The position numbers and the translations under genes are program-made. A stretch of DNA of 43,869 nucleotides from Paucibacter sp. PLA-PC-4 (GTDB lineage: Bacteria > Pseudomonadota > Gammaproteobacteria > Burkholderiales > Burkholderiaceae_C), in NCBI RefSeq assembly GCF_026241155.1, contig NZ_JAPFGP010000030.1, positions 1-43,869 on the forward strand. Direction: 5' to 3'. Positions 8,084-17,763 of the stretch are shown here, one piece after another. The notes beneath the pieces were generated by a model. The model was not told where the DNA came from, searched no databases, and saw nothing but the letters and a program-made list of their open reading frames with translations. Numbering within the stretch: position 1 is the stretch's first letter; the number at the start of each line of letters is the position of its first letter.

Positions 8084-8118
8084 AAAAAAACCCCGCCGAG
8101 CCGAACTCCTGCGGGGTT
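8084..8118 (-). terminator. Intrinsic terminator downstream of the OmpA-family gene
   Basis: On the minus strand a GC-rich hairpin with AACCCCGC and GCGGGGTT arms is followed by TTTTTTT (8084-8090). It lies 30 bp after the stop codon of the OmpA-family gene, separating it from ubiG. Confidence 0.85.
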
Positions 8119-8146
8119 GGTCCTCAAGCGGCCGAAGCCGCCGAGA

Positions 8147-8794
8147 TCACTTCTTGTTGCGGGTACCGACGACTTCGATTTCGACGCGACGATTCTTGGC
8201 GCGGCCTTCGGCAGTCTTGTTGTCAGCAACCGGCTGCTTCTCGCCCTTGCCTTCGGTGTAGACGCGGTTCTTTTCGACGCCCTTAGAGACCAGATAGGCC
8301 TTCACAGCTTCGGAACGCGACACCGACAGCTTCTGGTTGTAGGCATCGGAGCCGACCGAGTCGGTATGACCCACGGCAATGATGACTTCCAGATTGATGC
8401 CACCGGTCTTGGAGACCAGGTCATCCAGCTTAGCCTTGGCTTCGGACTTCAGCACCGACTTGTCGAAGTCGAAGAAGGCGTCAGCAGCAAAGGTCACCTT
8501 CTCGCTCACGGGAGCGGGCGGCACGACCGGTGCGGGCGGCTTCACGACAGGAGCCGGCGGCGGAGCGACCGGCTTGGGCGGCTCAACCTTCGGTGCGGGC
8601 TTCAGGGCGCCATCGCAATCCTTGGCGGCAGTTGCCGGGGTCCAATTGCTGTTGCGCCAGCAATATTCGTTGGTGCCGTTCTTCCAGACGGTACCGTCTG
8701 TTGCACGCCAGTTGTCGACGGTCTGTGCAAAAGCGCCAGACGAAGCAACAACAGCGACTGCGAAGAGCGACGCCACGCGATTCAATTTCTTCAT
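8147..8794 (-). CDS. OmpA-family peptidoglycan-associated protein
   Basis: The 215-residue exported protein has a classic signal peptide (MKKLNRVASLFAVAVV, cleavage after AFA-Q). Next come a short W/C-containing region (about residues 25-60), a Pro/Val-rich linker of PKVEPPKPVAPPP type (about 65-95), and a C-terminal OmpA/MotB domain (about 100-210). In that domain FDFDKSVLKSEAKAKLDDL, the GHTDSVGSDAYNQKLSVSR core and GRAKNRRVEIEV are the peptidoglycan-binding hallmarks. There is no lipobox and no full eight-strand barrel, so it is shorter than E. coli OmpA. The start at 8794 has AGGAG six bases upstream; an open frame extends further 5' but lacks a signal sequence. It is divergent from gyrA. 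Confidence 0.88.
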   Translation of the reverse strand: MKKLNRVASLFAVAVVASSGAFAQTVDNWRATDGTVWKNGTNEYCWRNSNWTPATAAKDCDGALKPAPKVEPPKPVAPPPAPVVKPPAPVVPPAPVSEKVTFAADAFFDFDKSVLKSEAKAKLDDLVSKTGGINLEVIIAVGHTDSVGSDAYNQKLSVSRSEAVKAYLVSKGVEKNRVYTEGKGEKQPVADNKTAEGRAKNRRVEIEVVGTRNKK

Positions 8795-9059
8795 GATTCT
8801 CCTCTCAAGGAAGGCCGCAGTTGCCCTGCGAAATTTTCCAAAGCTGGAACTAAACCTCAGGAAGATTCCCAGCATTCGGGTTTCTCCTAGGGACTCGTCG
8901 ATTGTGCCATAGGGCACCCAGACGGTTTGCATTGTGGCGGCGCCCGCCGCACCACATCACGCCAATGTTGCGCAGCCACTACAGCGCCGCGCAATTAGAA
9001 TTCGCGATCCTGTCTCTATTGACGTTGGCCGCACCACGGGGTGTGAGCCGCGCCCGCGC

Positions 9060-11708
9060 ATGACCCAGTTCGCCAAGGAAACCCTGCCCATCAGCCTGGA
9101 AGAGGAGATGCGGCGTTCGTACCTCGACTACGCGATGAGCGTGATCGTCGGACGCGCCCTCCCCGACGCCCGCGACGGCCTCAAGCCGGTGCACCGGCGC
9201 GTGCTTTACGCCATGAATGAAATGGGTAACACGTACAACGCCAAGTACCGCAAGAGTGCCCAGGCCGTTGGTGAAACCATGGGTAAATATCACCCGCATG
9301 GCGACTCCGCCATTTACGACACCATCGTGCGGATGGCCCAACCCTTCAGCCTGCGCCACATGCTGATCGATGGGCAAGGCAATTTCGGCTCCATCGACGG
9401 TGATAACGCAGCAGCAATGCGATACACCGAAATTCGTCTCGACAAAATCGCTCACGAATTGTTGGCGGACATCGACAAGGAAACTGTCGATTTCGGACCA
9501 AACTACGACGGCAGTCTCAAGGAGCCGCTGGTCCTGCCCGCCCGCTTGCCGAATCTGCTGATCAACGGCGCTTCCGGCATCGCAGTTGGCATGGCGACCA
9601 ACATCCCGCCTCACAACCTCAACGAGGTCGTTGACGCTTGCTTGCATTCGCTGAAGAACCCGGACTGCTCGATCGACGAGTTGATGGAGATCATCCCAGC
9701 GCCCGACTTCCCGACGGCCGGCATCATCTACGGCATGTCCGGCGTGCGCGAAGGCTACCGTACCGGCCGCGGCAAGGTCGTGATGCGCGCCAAGGTCCAT
9801 TTCGAGGACATCGACAAGGGTTCGCGCCAGTCCATCATCGTCGATGAGATCCCCTACCAGGTCAACAAGAAGACCTTGCTGGAGCGCATTGCCGAGCTGG
9901 TCCACGAGAAAAAGATCGAGGGCATCAGCCACATCCAGGACGAGAGCGACAAGTCCGGCATGCGCGTGGTGATCGAGCTCAAGCGCGGCGAAGTGCCTGA
10001 GGTCGTGCTGAACAATCTGTACAAGCAGACCCAGCTGCAGGACAGCTTCGGCATGAACATGATTGCGCTGATCGACGGTCAGCCCAAGCTGTGCAACTTG
10101 AAGGACCTGATCACGGTCTTCCTGGAGCATCGTCGTGAGGTCGTGACGCGACGCACGATGTTCGAACTGCGCAAGGCACGCGAACGTGGCCATGTGCTGG
10201 AAGGCCTGGCCGTTGCACTAGCCAATATCGACGAGTTCATCGAGACCATCAAGAATTCGCCGACCCCGCCGGTCGCCAAGGCCGCGCTGATGGCCAAGAG
10301 CTGGGACAGCTCGCTGGTGCGCGAGATGCTGGTGCGCGCCGAGGGCGACACGCCCGGCGGCCGCGGAGCCTTCCGCCCCGAGGGCCTGCCGGCGATGTAC
10401 GGCATGCAAACGGATGGCCTGTACCGGCTGTCCGACGACCAAGCCGGTGAAATCCTGCAGATGCGTCTGCAGCGCCTGACCGGCCTGGAGCAGGACAAGA
10501 TCGTCGGCGAGTACAAGGATGTGATGGCCGTGATCGCCGACTTGCTTGACATCCTGGCCAAGCCCGAGCGCGTCACCGTCATCATCGGCGAGGAGCTGGT
10601 GCAGGTTCGCCAAGAGTTCGGCCAGACCAAGCTGGGTGCGCGCCGCAGCGTGATCGAGCACAACGCCCAGGAGTTGGGCACCGAGGACCTGATCACGCCC
10701 ACCGACATGGTCGTGACACTCTCTCACACCGGCTACATCAAGAGCCAGGCACTCAGCGAGTACCGCGCCCAAAAGCGTGGAGGCCGCGGCAAGCAGGCGA
10801 CACAGACCAAGGAAGACGACTGGGTCGACCAACTCTTCATCGCCAATACGCACGACTGGATCCTGTGCTTCTCCAATCGCGGTCGCGTCTACTGGCTGAA
10901 GGTCTGGGAAGTGCCACAGGGCTCGCGCAACTCGCGCGGCAAACCCATCGTCAATATGTTCCCGCTGCAACAAGACGAGAAGATCACCGTCGTGCTGCCG
11001 CTGACCGGCGAGTTCCGCGTCTTCCCCGAGGATCACTTCATCTTCATGGCCACCGCCCTGGGCACGGTCAAGAAGACCTCGCTGAAGGACTTCAGCAACC
11101 CGCGTAAGGCCGGCATCATCGCGGTCGACCTGGATGAAGGGGACCATCTGATCGGTGCCGCGCTGACCGACGGCAAGCATGATGTGATGCTCTTCAGCGA
11201 TGGCGGCAAGGCGGTGCGCTTCGACGAGGACGATGTGCGTCCGATGGGCCGTCAGGCACGCGGCGTGCGCGGCATGATGTTGGAGCCCGATCAGCGCCTG
11301 ATCGCGATGTTGGTGGCGGAAGATGAAAACCAGAGCGTGTTGACCGCCACCGAAAATGGCTACGGCAAGCGCACCGCAATTACCGAATACACCCGCCATG
11401 GCCGTGGCACCAAGGGCATGATCGCTATCCAGCAGAGCGAGCGCAACGGGCGCGTCGTGGCCGCCACCCTGGTGCATGCCGATGACGAGATCATGCTGAT
11501 CACCGACAAGGGCGTGCTGGTGCGCACCCGCGTTAGCGAGATCCGCGAGCTGGGCCGAGCCACCCAAGGCGTGACCCTGATCGCGCTGGACGATGGCGCC
11601 AAGCTGTCGGGCCTGCAGCGCATCGTCGAAAACGATGCGAACGACAGCAGCGATGCTGAAACCCCAGCCGACGACAGCAGCGCTGCCGACGATGCCAACA
11701 AGGAATGA
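9060..11708 (+). CDS. gyrA: DNA gyrase subunit A
   Basis: GyrA is the DNA-cleaving and rejoining subunit of gyrase, working with GyrB to introduce negative supercoils. The 882-residue product has the family N-terminus ([20 protein letters not shown]). The catalytic Tyr is at residue 122 in [10 protein letters not shown], the same number as in E. coli. The quinolone-resistance region keeps Ser83 and Asp87 (GDSAIYD), the wild-type susceptible state. The C-terminal beta-pinwheel begins after about residue 530 and contains a GyrA box QKRGGRG, needed for DNA wrapping. The tail is acidic ([12 protein letters not shown]). The start at 9060 is chosen by family alignment; the open frame extends 42 codons further upstream. 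It heads the long plus-strand gene series and is coupled to the next gene. Confidence 0.97.
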   Translation: MTQFAKETLPISLEEEMRRSYLDYAMSVIVGRALPDARDGLKPVHRRVLYAMNEMGNTYNAKYRKSAQAVGETMGKYHPHGDSAIYDTIVRMAQPFSLRHMLIDGQGNFGSIDGDNAAAMRYTEIRLDKIAHELLADIDKETVDFGPNYDGSLKEPLVLPARLPNLLINGASGIAVGMATNIPPHNLNEVVDACLHSLKNPDCSIDELMEIIPAPDFPTAGIIYGMSGVREGYRTGRGKVVMRAKVHFEDIDKGSRQSIIVDEIPYQVNKKTLLERIAELVHEKKIEGISHIQDESDKSGMRVVIELKRGEVPEVVLNNLYKQTQLQDSFGMNMIALIDGQPKLCNLKDLITVFLEHRREVVTRRTMFELRKARERGHVLEGLAVALANIDEFIETIKNSPTPPVAKAALMAKSWDSSLVREMLVRAEGDTPGGRGAFRPEGLPAMYGMQTDGLYRLSDDQAGEILQMRLQRLTGLEQDKIVGEYKDVMAVIADLLDILAKPERVTVIIGEELVQVRQEFGQTKLGARRSVIEHNAQELGTEDLITPTDMVVTLSHTGYIKSQALSEYRAQKRGGRGKQATQTKEDDWVDQLFIANTHDWILCFSNRGRVYWLKVWEVPQGSRNSRGKPIVNMFPLQQDEKITVVLPLTGEFRVFPEDHFIFMATALGTVKKTSLKDFSNPRKAGIIAVDLDEGDHLIGAALTDGKHDVMLFSDGGKAVRFDEDDVRPMGRQARGVRGMMLEPDQRLIAMLVAEDENQSVLTATENGYGKRTAITEYTRHGRGTKGMIAIQQSERNGRVVAATLVHADDEIMLITDKGVLVRTRVSEIRELGRATQGVTLIALDDGAKLSGLQRIVENDANDSSDAETPADDSSAADDANKE

Positions 11709-11712
11709 TGTT

Positions 11713-12327
11713 TTGAACTCTCAGTCCCTGAAAACTCTCGCCGCCGCCGCACTGCTGGCCGCTTCCGCCCAAAACGTACTGGCCCAGGCTTCGCCGGCAG
11801 CGCAGCCCGCAACGGCCGCCGCCAGCAGCAGCCCCGCCAAGAAGGAACTGGTGGCCAAGCTCTTGCAACTGCAACAGCCCGGCTTCGAGACCCTAGGACG
11901 CAGCCTTCTGCAACGCCCCGTCACACAACTGATGCAGGGCGCGAGCCAGGCCCTGCAGCAAGTGCCGCCGGAAAAGCGCGAAGCCACCATCAAGGCCATC
12001 GATACCGACATCAAGAAATTTGTCGACGAGACCGGCGGCTTGATGCGCGACCGCGCCATCAAGCTGGCGCCGTCAACTGTCGGCGCAATGTTGGAAGAGC
12101 GCTTCACCGAAGACGAGCTCAAGCAATTGGTGGCATGGTTCGAATCACCCATCAACAAGAAGTACAACCAGATGGGCGCAGAGATGCAAAAGGCGCTGAC
12201 CGAGAAATTGGTCGCCGAGACCCGCAGCACGGTTGAGACCCGACTCAAGACGCTGGAGCAAAGCGTGGCCAAGCAATTGGGCATCACCCCTGCGCCAGCG
12301 CCTGCCGCCAGCCCCGCCAAGAAGTAA
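11713..12327 (+). CDS. Secreted DUF2059 domain protein
   Basis: The 204-residue protein has a signal peptide (NSQSLKTLAAAALLAAS, cleavage near VLAQ-A) and a helical DUF2059 domain (about residues 105-175). That domain includes FTEDELKQLVAWFESPINKK, the family hallmark. The molecular role of DUF2059 is unknown; such proteins are periplasmic. A TTG start at 11713 is preferred: AAGGA lies seven bases upstream, 4 bp after the gyrA stop. The alternative ATG at 11692 would overlap gyrA and add a non-signal-like N-terminus. The tail is Ala/Pro-rich. In many Burkholderiales a DUF2059 gene sits between gyrA and serC (from memory). Confidence 0.85.
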   Translation: MNSQSLKTLAAAALLAASAQNVLAQASPAAQPATAAASSSPAKKELVAKLLQLQQPGFETLGRSLLQRPVTQLMQGASQALQQVPPEKREATIKAIDTDIKKFVDETGGLMRDRAIKLAPSTVGAMLEERFTEDELKQLVAWFESPINKKYNQMGAEMQKALTEKLVAETRSTVETRLKTLEQSVAKQLGITPAPAPAASPAKK

Positions 12328-12363
12328 GCAACGCCAGCCTCACAAGCTCAGCCGCCACGATCC

Positions 12364-13479
12364 ATGACCCAGCGCCCGTTCAATTTCTCCGCCGGCCCTG
12401 CCGCCCTGCCCGAAGAGGTGTTGCGCCAAGTGGCCGCGGAGATGCTGGACTGGCAGGGCTCGGGCATGAGCGTGATGGAAATGAGCCATCGCGGCCGCGA
12501 GTTCATGTCAATCGCCGAGACGGCCGAGCGCGATCTTCGGGAGCTGCTCCAGGTGCCGGCCAACTTCCGCATCCTGTTCATGCAGGGCGGCGGCTTGGCC
12601 GAGAACGCGATCGTGCCGCTGAATCTCTCGCGCGGCGGTAAAGTGGACGTCGTGGTCAGCGGATCCTGGTCGAAGAAGAGCGCCGAGGAAGCCCGCCGCT
12701 ACGCAGATGTGCAAATCGCAGCCGACGGTGCTGCGTCCAGCTACACCGCGCTGCCCGGCGACTGGCGGCTTCGCAAAGATGCGGCCTACGTCCATATCTG
12801 CAGCAACGAGACCATCGACGGCACCGAGTTCCACACCCTGCCCGACCTCAAGGCCATGGGCAGCGAGGCGCCGTTGGTGGCCGATGTGTCTTCGCATCAG
12901 CTCTCTCGGGCCATCGACTGGTCCAAGCTAGGCCTGGCCTTTGGCGGCGCGCAGAAGAATATCGGCCCCGCCGGCGTGACCCTGGTCTATGTGCGCGAGG
13001 ATCTGCTGGGTCATGCATTACCGGCCTGCCCGTCGGCCTTCGACTACAAGATCGTGGCCGATGCGCAGTCGATGTTCAACACGCCGCCAACCTTCGCGAT
13101 TTATGTCGCGGGCCTGGTGTTCCAGTGGCTGAAGAAATTCAGCTACGGCGGCAAGACCGGCCTGGCCGCAATCGAGCAGCGCAATATCGACAAGGCCAAT
13201 CTGCTCTACGGCGCACTGGACGGTTCGGGCCTGTTTGAAAACCGCGTCGCGGCCGACTGCCGCTCGCGCATGAATATTCCGTTCTATCTGCGCGGTCAAT
13301 ACAACACCGAGCGCTTGAACGACGCCTTCCTGGCTGGTGCCAGGGAACGCGGGCTGCTGCAACTCAAAGGCCACAAGTCTGTGGGCGGCATGCGTGCATC
13401 CATCTACAACGCCATGCCGCTGGAAGGCGTGCAGGCGCTGGTCACGTATCTGAAGGACTTTGAGACAAGCCATGGCTGA
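12364..13479 (+). CDS. serC: Phosphoserine aminotransferase
   Basis: SerC converts 3-phosphohydroxypyruvate and glutamate to phosphoserine for serine synthesis, and makes 4-phosphohydroxythreonine for pyridoxal phosphate. The 371-residue protein begins with the family motif [15 protein letters not shown]. The PLP Schiff-base lysine is Lys198 in [22 protein letters not shown] and the C-terminal [17 protein letters not shown] are typical of class V SerC. No strong ribosome site is seen; the ATG at 12364 matches the family start. It overlaps pheA by 8 bp, consistent with co-expression of serine and aromatic amino-acid genes. Confidence 0.96.
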   Translation: MTQRPFNFSAGPAALPEEVLRQVAAEMLDWQGSGMSVMEMSHRGREFMSIAETAERDLRELLQVPANFRILFMQGGGLAENAIVPLNLSRGGKVDVVVSGSWSKKSAEEARRYADVQIAADGAASSYTALPGDWRLRKDAAYVHICSNETIDGTEFHTLPDLKAMGSEAPLVADVSSHQLSRAIDWSKLGLAFGGAQKNIGPAGVTLVYVREDLLGHALPACPSAFDYKIVADAQSMFNTPPTFAIYVAGLVFQWLKKFSYGGKTGLAAIEQRNIDKANLLYGALDGSGLFENRVAADCRSRMNIPFYLRGQYNTERLNDAFLAGARERGLLQLKGHKSVGGMRASIYNAMPLEGVQALVTYLKDFETSHG

Positions 13480-14593
13480 TAGCCCGAAACCTGGCAGCAT
13501 TCCCGGCGCCGATCCCGAATTGCTGAAACTGCGCGATCAGATCGACGCGGTCGACCAGCAATTGCTGCAGTTGCTGAATCGTCGCGCAACGCTGGCCTGT
13601 GAGGTCGGCGAGCTGAAGAAAAAAGAGGGCTCGGTGGTCTTCCGCCCCGAGCGCGAGGCCCAGGTCATTGGGGGACTGAAATCCCGCAATGCCGGTCCGC
13701 TGAAGAGCGACAGTGTGGCGCCGATCTGGCGCGAGATCATGTCGGCTTGTCGCGCGCTAGAAACACCGACCCGCGTGGCCTATCTGGGCCCGGCCGGCAC
13801 CTTCAGCGAGCAGGCCGCGCTGGGTTTTTTCGGCAGCTCCATCGTGCAAGTGCCCTGCACCAGCATCGACGAGGTGTTCCGTACCACCACCGCTGGCGCC
13901 GCCGATTTCGGCGTCGTACCGGTCGAGAACTCGACCGAGGGCGTGGTCGCGCGCTCGCTGGACCTCTTTCTTACCACGCCACTGTTCATCATCGGCGAGA
14001 CCAGCTTGTTCGTGCGCCACAACCTGCTGCGGCGTGAAAACTCTCTGGACGATATCCAGGCCGTCTGCGCGCACCCTCAGGCCCTGGCCCAGTGCCATGG
14101 TTGGCTGTCGACCCATCTGCCCCATGCCGAGCGCCGCCCTGTGTCCAGCAATGCCGAGGGCGCCCGCCTGGCCTCGCTGGACAAACGCCTGGCCGGCATC
14201 GCCAGCGAGCGCGCCGGCAGCGAGTACGGCCTGCATCTGGTGGCCCCCGCCATCCAGGACGATGCCCACAACCGGACCCGCTTTGCCATCGTCACGCACC
14301 CGGATCGGCATCCTGCCCCCAAGGCATCGGGCAACGACTGCATCAGTCTGGTGGTCTCGGTGACCAACAAGCCCGGAGCGGTGCACGACATGCTGGTGCC
14401 GCTGAAGGAGCGCGGCGTCTCGATGACGCGTTTCGAGTCGCGCCCGGCCCGCTCGGGTCAGTGGGAGTACTACTTCTACATCGATCTGCAAGGCCACCCC
14501 GACCAGCCCCATGTCGCCCAGGCGATGCGCGAGTTGCGCGAGGCCTGCGCCTTCTTCAAACTGCTGGGCACTTACCCTTTGGATAGCCACTGA
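13472..14593 (+). CDS. pheA: Bifunctional chorismate mutase / prephenate dehydratase
   Basis: The P-protein converts chorismate to prephenate and then to phenylpyruvate for phenylalanine synthesis. In 373 residues, an N-terminal AroQ chorismate mutase (about 15-100, [20 protein letters not shown]) is followed by the prephenate dehydratase domain (about 105-285, [13 protein letters not shown] and [11 protein letters not shown]). The C-terminal ACT domain (about 295-370) keeps the ESRP motif in [15 protein letters not shown], which binds phenylalanine for feedback inhibition. The start at 13472 overlaps the end of serC. All three modules are complete. Confidence 0.96.
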   Translation: MADSPKPGSIPGADPELLKLRDQIDAVDQQLLQLLNRRATLACEVGELKKKEGSVVFRPEREAQVIGGLKSRNAGPLKSDSVAPIWREIMSACRALETPTRVAYLGPAGTFSEQAALGFFGSSIVQVPCTSIDEVFRTTTAGAADFGVVPVENSTEGVVARSLDLFLTTPLFIIGETSLFVRHNLLRRENSLDDIQAVCAHPQALAQCHGWLSTHLPHAERRPVSSNAEGARLASLDKRLAGIASERAGSEYGLHLVAPAIQDDAHNRTRFAIVTHPDRHPAPKASGNDCISLVVSVTNKPGAVHDMLVPLKERGVSMTRFESRPARSGQWEYYFYIDLQGHPDQPHVAQAMRELREACAFFKLLGTYPLDSH

Positions 14594-14601
14594 GATGATC
14601 C

Positions 14602-14668
14602 GCCCCCACGTTCACTTCGTTCCTTGCCCCTCGGGGGGGCGTTCAGCGCCCTTCGCACGGGCAGGCGG
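14602..14668 (+). repeat. REP-like intergenic palindromic element
   Basis: The pheA-tyrA gap carries CCCCCACG-TTCACTTCGTTCC, then a GCCCC-tc-GGGGGGC hairpin and CGTTCAGCGCCC. From memory, this kind of sequence recurs in intergenic spaces across Comamonadaceae and relatives. It could form a hairpin in the polycistronic mRNA. No second copy was noticed in this window. Confidence 0.5.
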
Positions 14669-14676
14669 ACGCTGAT

Positions 14677-15567
14677 ATGTATAAACAACTCGGTGTGATC
14701 GGCTGCGGCCTGATGGGTGGCTCGTTCGCGTTGGCGATGAAGAAGGCCGGCCTCGTCAAACGCATCGTCGGCTACAGCAAGTCGCCGTCGACCACCGAAA
14801 CGGCCAAGCGCCTGGGTGTCATCGATATGGTGGCCGAATCTGCGCTGCAGGCAGTAGCCGGCTCGGACATCGTGCTGCTGGCCGTTCCGGTGGCAGCCAC
14901 CGAAGCCAGCCTGCGCGCGGTGCGCCATCTGGTCGAGCGCAAGGTGCTGTTCATGGATGTCGGCTCGACCAAATGCGATGTGGCCGAGGCGGCACGACGC
15001 GCGCTGGGCGACAAGCTGCCCGCCTTTGTGCCGGCCCATCCGATTGCCGGCAAGGAGTCGGGCGGCGTGCAGAACGCTGACGCCACGCTCTACCAGGGCC
15101 GCCAAGTCATCCTGACGCCGCTGCCCGAGACCGATGCCGGTCTGGTGCAAAAGGCCACAGACATCTGGTCGGCCCTGGGATCCCAGGTGTTGAAGATGAC
15201 CCCCGAGAACCACGACGCCGCTTTTGCCGCCGTCAGCCACTTACCGCACCTGTTGGCCTTCGCCTTTTTCCAGGCGGTGGCCAGCCAGCCCGCTGGTCGC
15301 GACTATCTGAGCCTGGCGGGCCCGGGCTTTCGCGACTTCACCCGCATCGCCGCCAGCGAGCCAGCGGTCTGGCGCGACATTCTGATGGCCAACAAGGGCG
15401 AGTTGCTGGCGCAGTCGCGCCTGTTCCGGCAAGCGCTCGACGCACTGGAAGCCATGATCCACAGCGGCGATGCCGCTGCGCTGGAAGCTCGCATCCGTCT
15501 GATCGCCGAGGCCCGTGCCAATTGGCATATGAATGCGCCGCGCGCCACTACGCGCAAAGACAACTGA
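14677..15567 (+). CDS. tyrA: Prephenate dehydrogenase
   Basis: TyrA oxidatively decarboxylates prephenate (or arogenate) to the tyrosine precursor using NAD(P)+. The 296-residue product has an N-terminal Rossmann fold with GVIGCGLMGGSFALAMKKAG (about residues 5-25) and a helical dimerisation domain (about 170-290). Family motifs include DVGSTKCDV, PAHPIAGKESGGV and the HDAAFAAVSHLPHLLA segment with catalytic/binding histidines. No mutase or ACT domain is fused. It follows pheA after an 83-bp gap holding a REP-like element, and precedes aroA-cmk, giving a compact aromatic amino-acid cluster. Substrate preference (prephenate versus arogenate) cannot be read from the sequence. Confidence 0.94.
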   Translation: MYKQLGVIGCGLMGGSFALAMKKAGLVKRIVGYSKSPSTTETAKRLGVIDMVAESALQAVAGSDIVLLAVPVAATEASLRAVRHLVERKVLFMDVGSTKCDVAEAARRALGDKLPAFVPAHPIAGKESGGVQNADATLYQGRQVILTPLPETDAGLVQKATDIWSALGSQVLKMTPENHDAAFAAVSHLPHLLAFAFFQAVASQPAGRDYLSLAGPGFRDFTRIAASEPAVWRDILMANKGELLAQSRLFRQALDALEAMIHSGDAAALEARIRLIAEARANWHMNAPRATTRKDN

Positions 15568-15582
15568 TTTTCTGACCTCTGC

Positions 15583-17607
15583 ATGTTCAAGATCCCCTTC
15601 CTCGACCTGCCGCCGCTGCGCAGCGCCGCAGGCACCGTGCGCCTGCCGGGCTCCAAAAGCATCTCCAACCGGGTGCTGCTGCTGGCCGGCCTGTCCGAGG
15701 GCACGACGCTCGTCCACGATCTGCTGGACTCCGACGACACCGCCGTGATGCTGACCGCGCTGAAGGAACTCGGCTGCACCTTGGATCAGACAGCGGGCGG
15801 GCCACTTAAGGTGACCGGCATCGGCGCCCGCCTGGGCGCTCAGCAGGCCAAGCTCTTCCTCGGCAATGCCGGCACCGCGATGCGGCCGCTGACCGCCGCG
15901 CTGGCCCTGCTCGCCGCCACTCAGGGGGGCGACTTCGAGCTCAGCGGCGTGCCACGCATGCATGAGCGGCCGATCGGCGATCTGGTCGATGCGCTGCGCG
16001 GCCTAGGCTGCGAGATCGAATGTCTGGGCCAGCCGGGCTATCCGCCGCTGCGCCTGCGTGGCCCATCGAGCCTGCGCCTGAGCGAGCCGGTGCGCGTACG
16101 CGGCGATGTCTCCAGCCAATTTCTGACCGCGCTGCTGCTGGCCCTGCCCCTCGTGGCCGAGCAGGATGTGCAGATCGAGGTGATCGGAGAACTGATCTCC
16201 AAGCCCTATATCCACATCACGCTCGAGTTGCTCAAGCGCTTTGGCATCGAGGTGCGGCGCGAAAGCTGGCAGCGATTCACGATACCGGCCGGCAGCCGCT
16301 ACCGCTCGCCGGGGGAGGTTCACGTCGAGGGCGACGCCTCGTCGGCCTCCTATTTTGTCGCGCTGGGCGCGATTGCAGCCCTTGACGCGCCGGTCCGTAT
16401 CGAGGGCGTAGGCTCAGCCTCGCTGCAGGGAGATGTGCGCTTTGTCGAGGCAGCCAGGGCCATGGGCGCCCTGATCGAGTCCGGGCCCAACTGGCTGGAA
16501 GTCCGGCGCGGCGCCTGGCCTTTGAAGGCATTGGATCTTGACTGCAATCACATCCCTGACGCGGCAATGACGCTGGCCGTGATGGCGCTGTATGCCGACG
16601 GCCCCAGCACCCTGCGCAATATCGCCTCTTGGCGCGTCAAGGAAACCGACCGCCTGACCGCAATGGCCGTCGAGTTACGCAAGCTCGGCGCCGAGGTCGA
16701 CGAAGGTCCGGACTGGCTGCGCGTGCAGCCGCCAAAGACGTGGCGGCCTGCCGCCATCCACACCTACGACGACCATCGGGTCGCGATGTGCTTCTCACTT
16801 GCCGCATTCAACGGCCTGGTCACGGCCCCTGACGGACCAGCCCTCCCGGTGCGCATCCTCGAGCCGCACTGCGTGGCCAAGACCTTCCCCGACTATTTCG
16901 AGACTCTGTTTGAGCTGGTGCAAGCCCGCCCCGACGACATCCCAGTGCTGACCATCGATGGCCCGACCGCGTCCGGCAAGGGCACCCTGGCAGATGAGGT
17001 CGCCCATGCTCTGGGCTATATCGTGCTGGATTCGGGCGCGCTGTACCGTGCCGCCGGCCTGGCAGCCTCACGTGCAGGCATCGATCTGGACGATGGCGCA
17101 GCGGTCGCCCGCATCACGGCAGGGCTGGATCTGCGCTTTCGCAAGGGCCGGGCTTATCTGGGCGATGAGGACATTAGCGAGCTCTTGCGCGCCGAAGCCG
17201 TCGGCCTGATGGCCTCCCAGGTGGCGGTCCATGCCGAAGTGCGCGCCGCGCTGAACCAGTTGCAGCTCGATTTCCGCCAGTTGCCCGGCCTGGTAGCCGA
17301 CGGCCGCGATATGGGTTCGGCCGTGTTTCCAGACGCTGCGCTGAAGGTATTCCTGACCGCGAGCGCCCAGACGCGCGCCGAGCGCCGCCATAAGCAATTG
17401 ATTTCCAAGGGAATTCCGGCTAATATCGCGGGCTTGCGTGCAGATTTAGAAGCACGGGACGCCCGCGACAGCAATCGCAGCGCCTCGCCTTTGAAGCCCG
17501 CCGCAGATGCGCAAAGCCTCGACAACTCGGCCCAGACCATTGAGCAATCAAGGGATCAAGTGCTGGGTTGGTGGGAAGAGCGCCGGCCGTTTCAAACCCA
17601 GCGTTGA
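15583..17607 (+). CDS. aroA-cmk: Fused EPSP synthase - cytidylate kinase
   Basis: One uninterrupted 674-residue frame joins two enzymes normally encoded by adjacent genes. Residues about 1-440 are 3-phosphoshikimate 1-carboxyvinyltransferase (AroA): [12 protein letters not shown] with the phosphoenolpyruvate-binding Lys24, [23 protein letters not shown], and YDDHRVAM with active-site residues. Residues about 450-674 are cytidylate kinase: P-loop [12 protein letters not shown] near residue 457, [24 protein letters not shown], and the [13 protein letters not shown] region. The linker is short. AroA makes the chorismate precursor used by the pheA and tyrA products; Cmk phosphorylates CMP/dCMP for nucleotide synthesis. 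Such fusions have been annotated in some Burkholderiales (from memory). Confidence 0.95.
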   Translation: MFKIPFLDLPPLRSAAGTVRLPGSKSISNRVLLLAGLSEGTTLVHDLLDSDDTAVMLTALKELGCTLDQTAGGPLKVTGIGARLGAQQAKLFLGNAGTAMRPLTAALALLAATQGGDFELSGVPRMHERPIGDLVDALRGLGCEIECLGQPGYPPLRLRGPSSLRLSEPVRVRGDVSSQFLTALLLALPLVAEQDVQIEVIGELISKPYIHITLELLKRFGIEVRRESWQRFTIPAGSRYRSPGEVHVEGDASSASYFVALGAIAALDAPVRIEGVGSASLQGDVRFVEAARAMGALIESGPNWLEVRRGAWPLKALDLDCNHIPDAAMTLAVMALYADGPSTLRNIASWRVKETDRLTAMAVELRKLGAEVDEGPDWLRVQPPKTWRPAAIHTYDDHRVAMCFSLAAFNGLVTAPDGPALPVRILEPHCVAKTFPDYFETLFELVQARPDDIPVLTIDGPTASGKGTLADEVAHALGYIVLDSGALYRAAGLAASRAGIDLDDGAAVARITAGLDLRFRKGRAYLGDEDISELLRAEAVGLMASQVAVHAEVRAALNQLQLDFRQLPGLVADGRDMGSAVFPDAALKVFLTASAQTRAERRHKQLISKGIPANIAGLRADLEARDARDSNRSASPLKPAADAQSLDNSAQTIEQSRDQVLGWWEERRPFQTQR

Positions 17608-17763
17608 GTGGGAGACGGTCCAGGCCTGAGAAGCCAGGGCCCGCTGCCCTTCCCTCCGAACGCCAGTTCATCGAGGGCGGCGATGTCTACAACCTAACCC
17701 GCAAGCCCGTCTTGCACCCACCGCGCCTGGACCAAACGCCTTGGTCGACGCACAGGAAACACA

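Noticed and set aside
10218-11567. 449-codon open frame opposite gyrA
   Set aside because: It is a shadow of gyrA with no recognisable domain or ribosome site.
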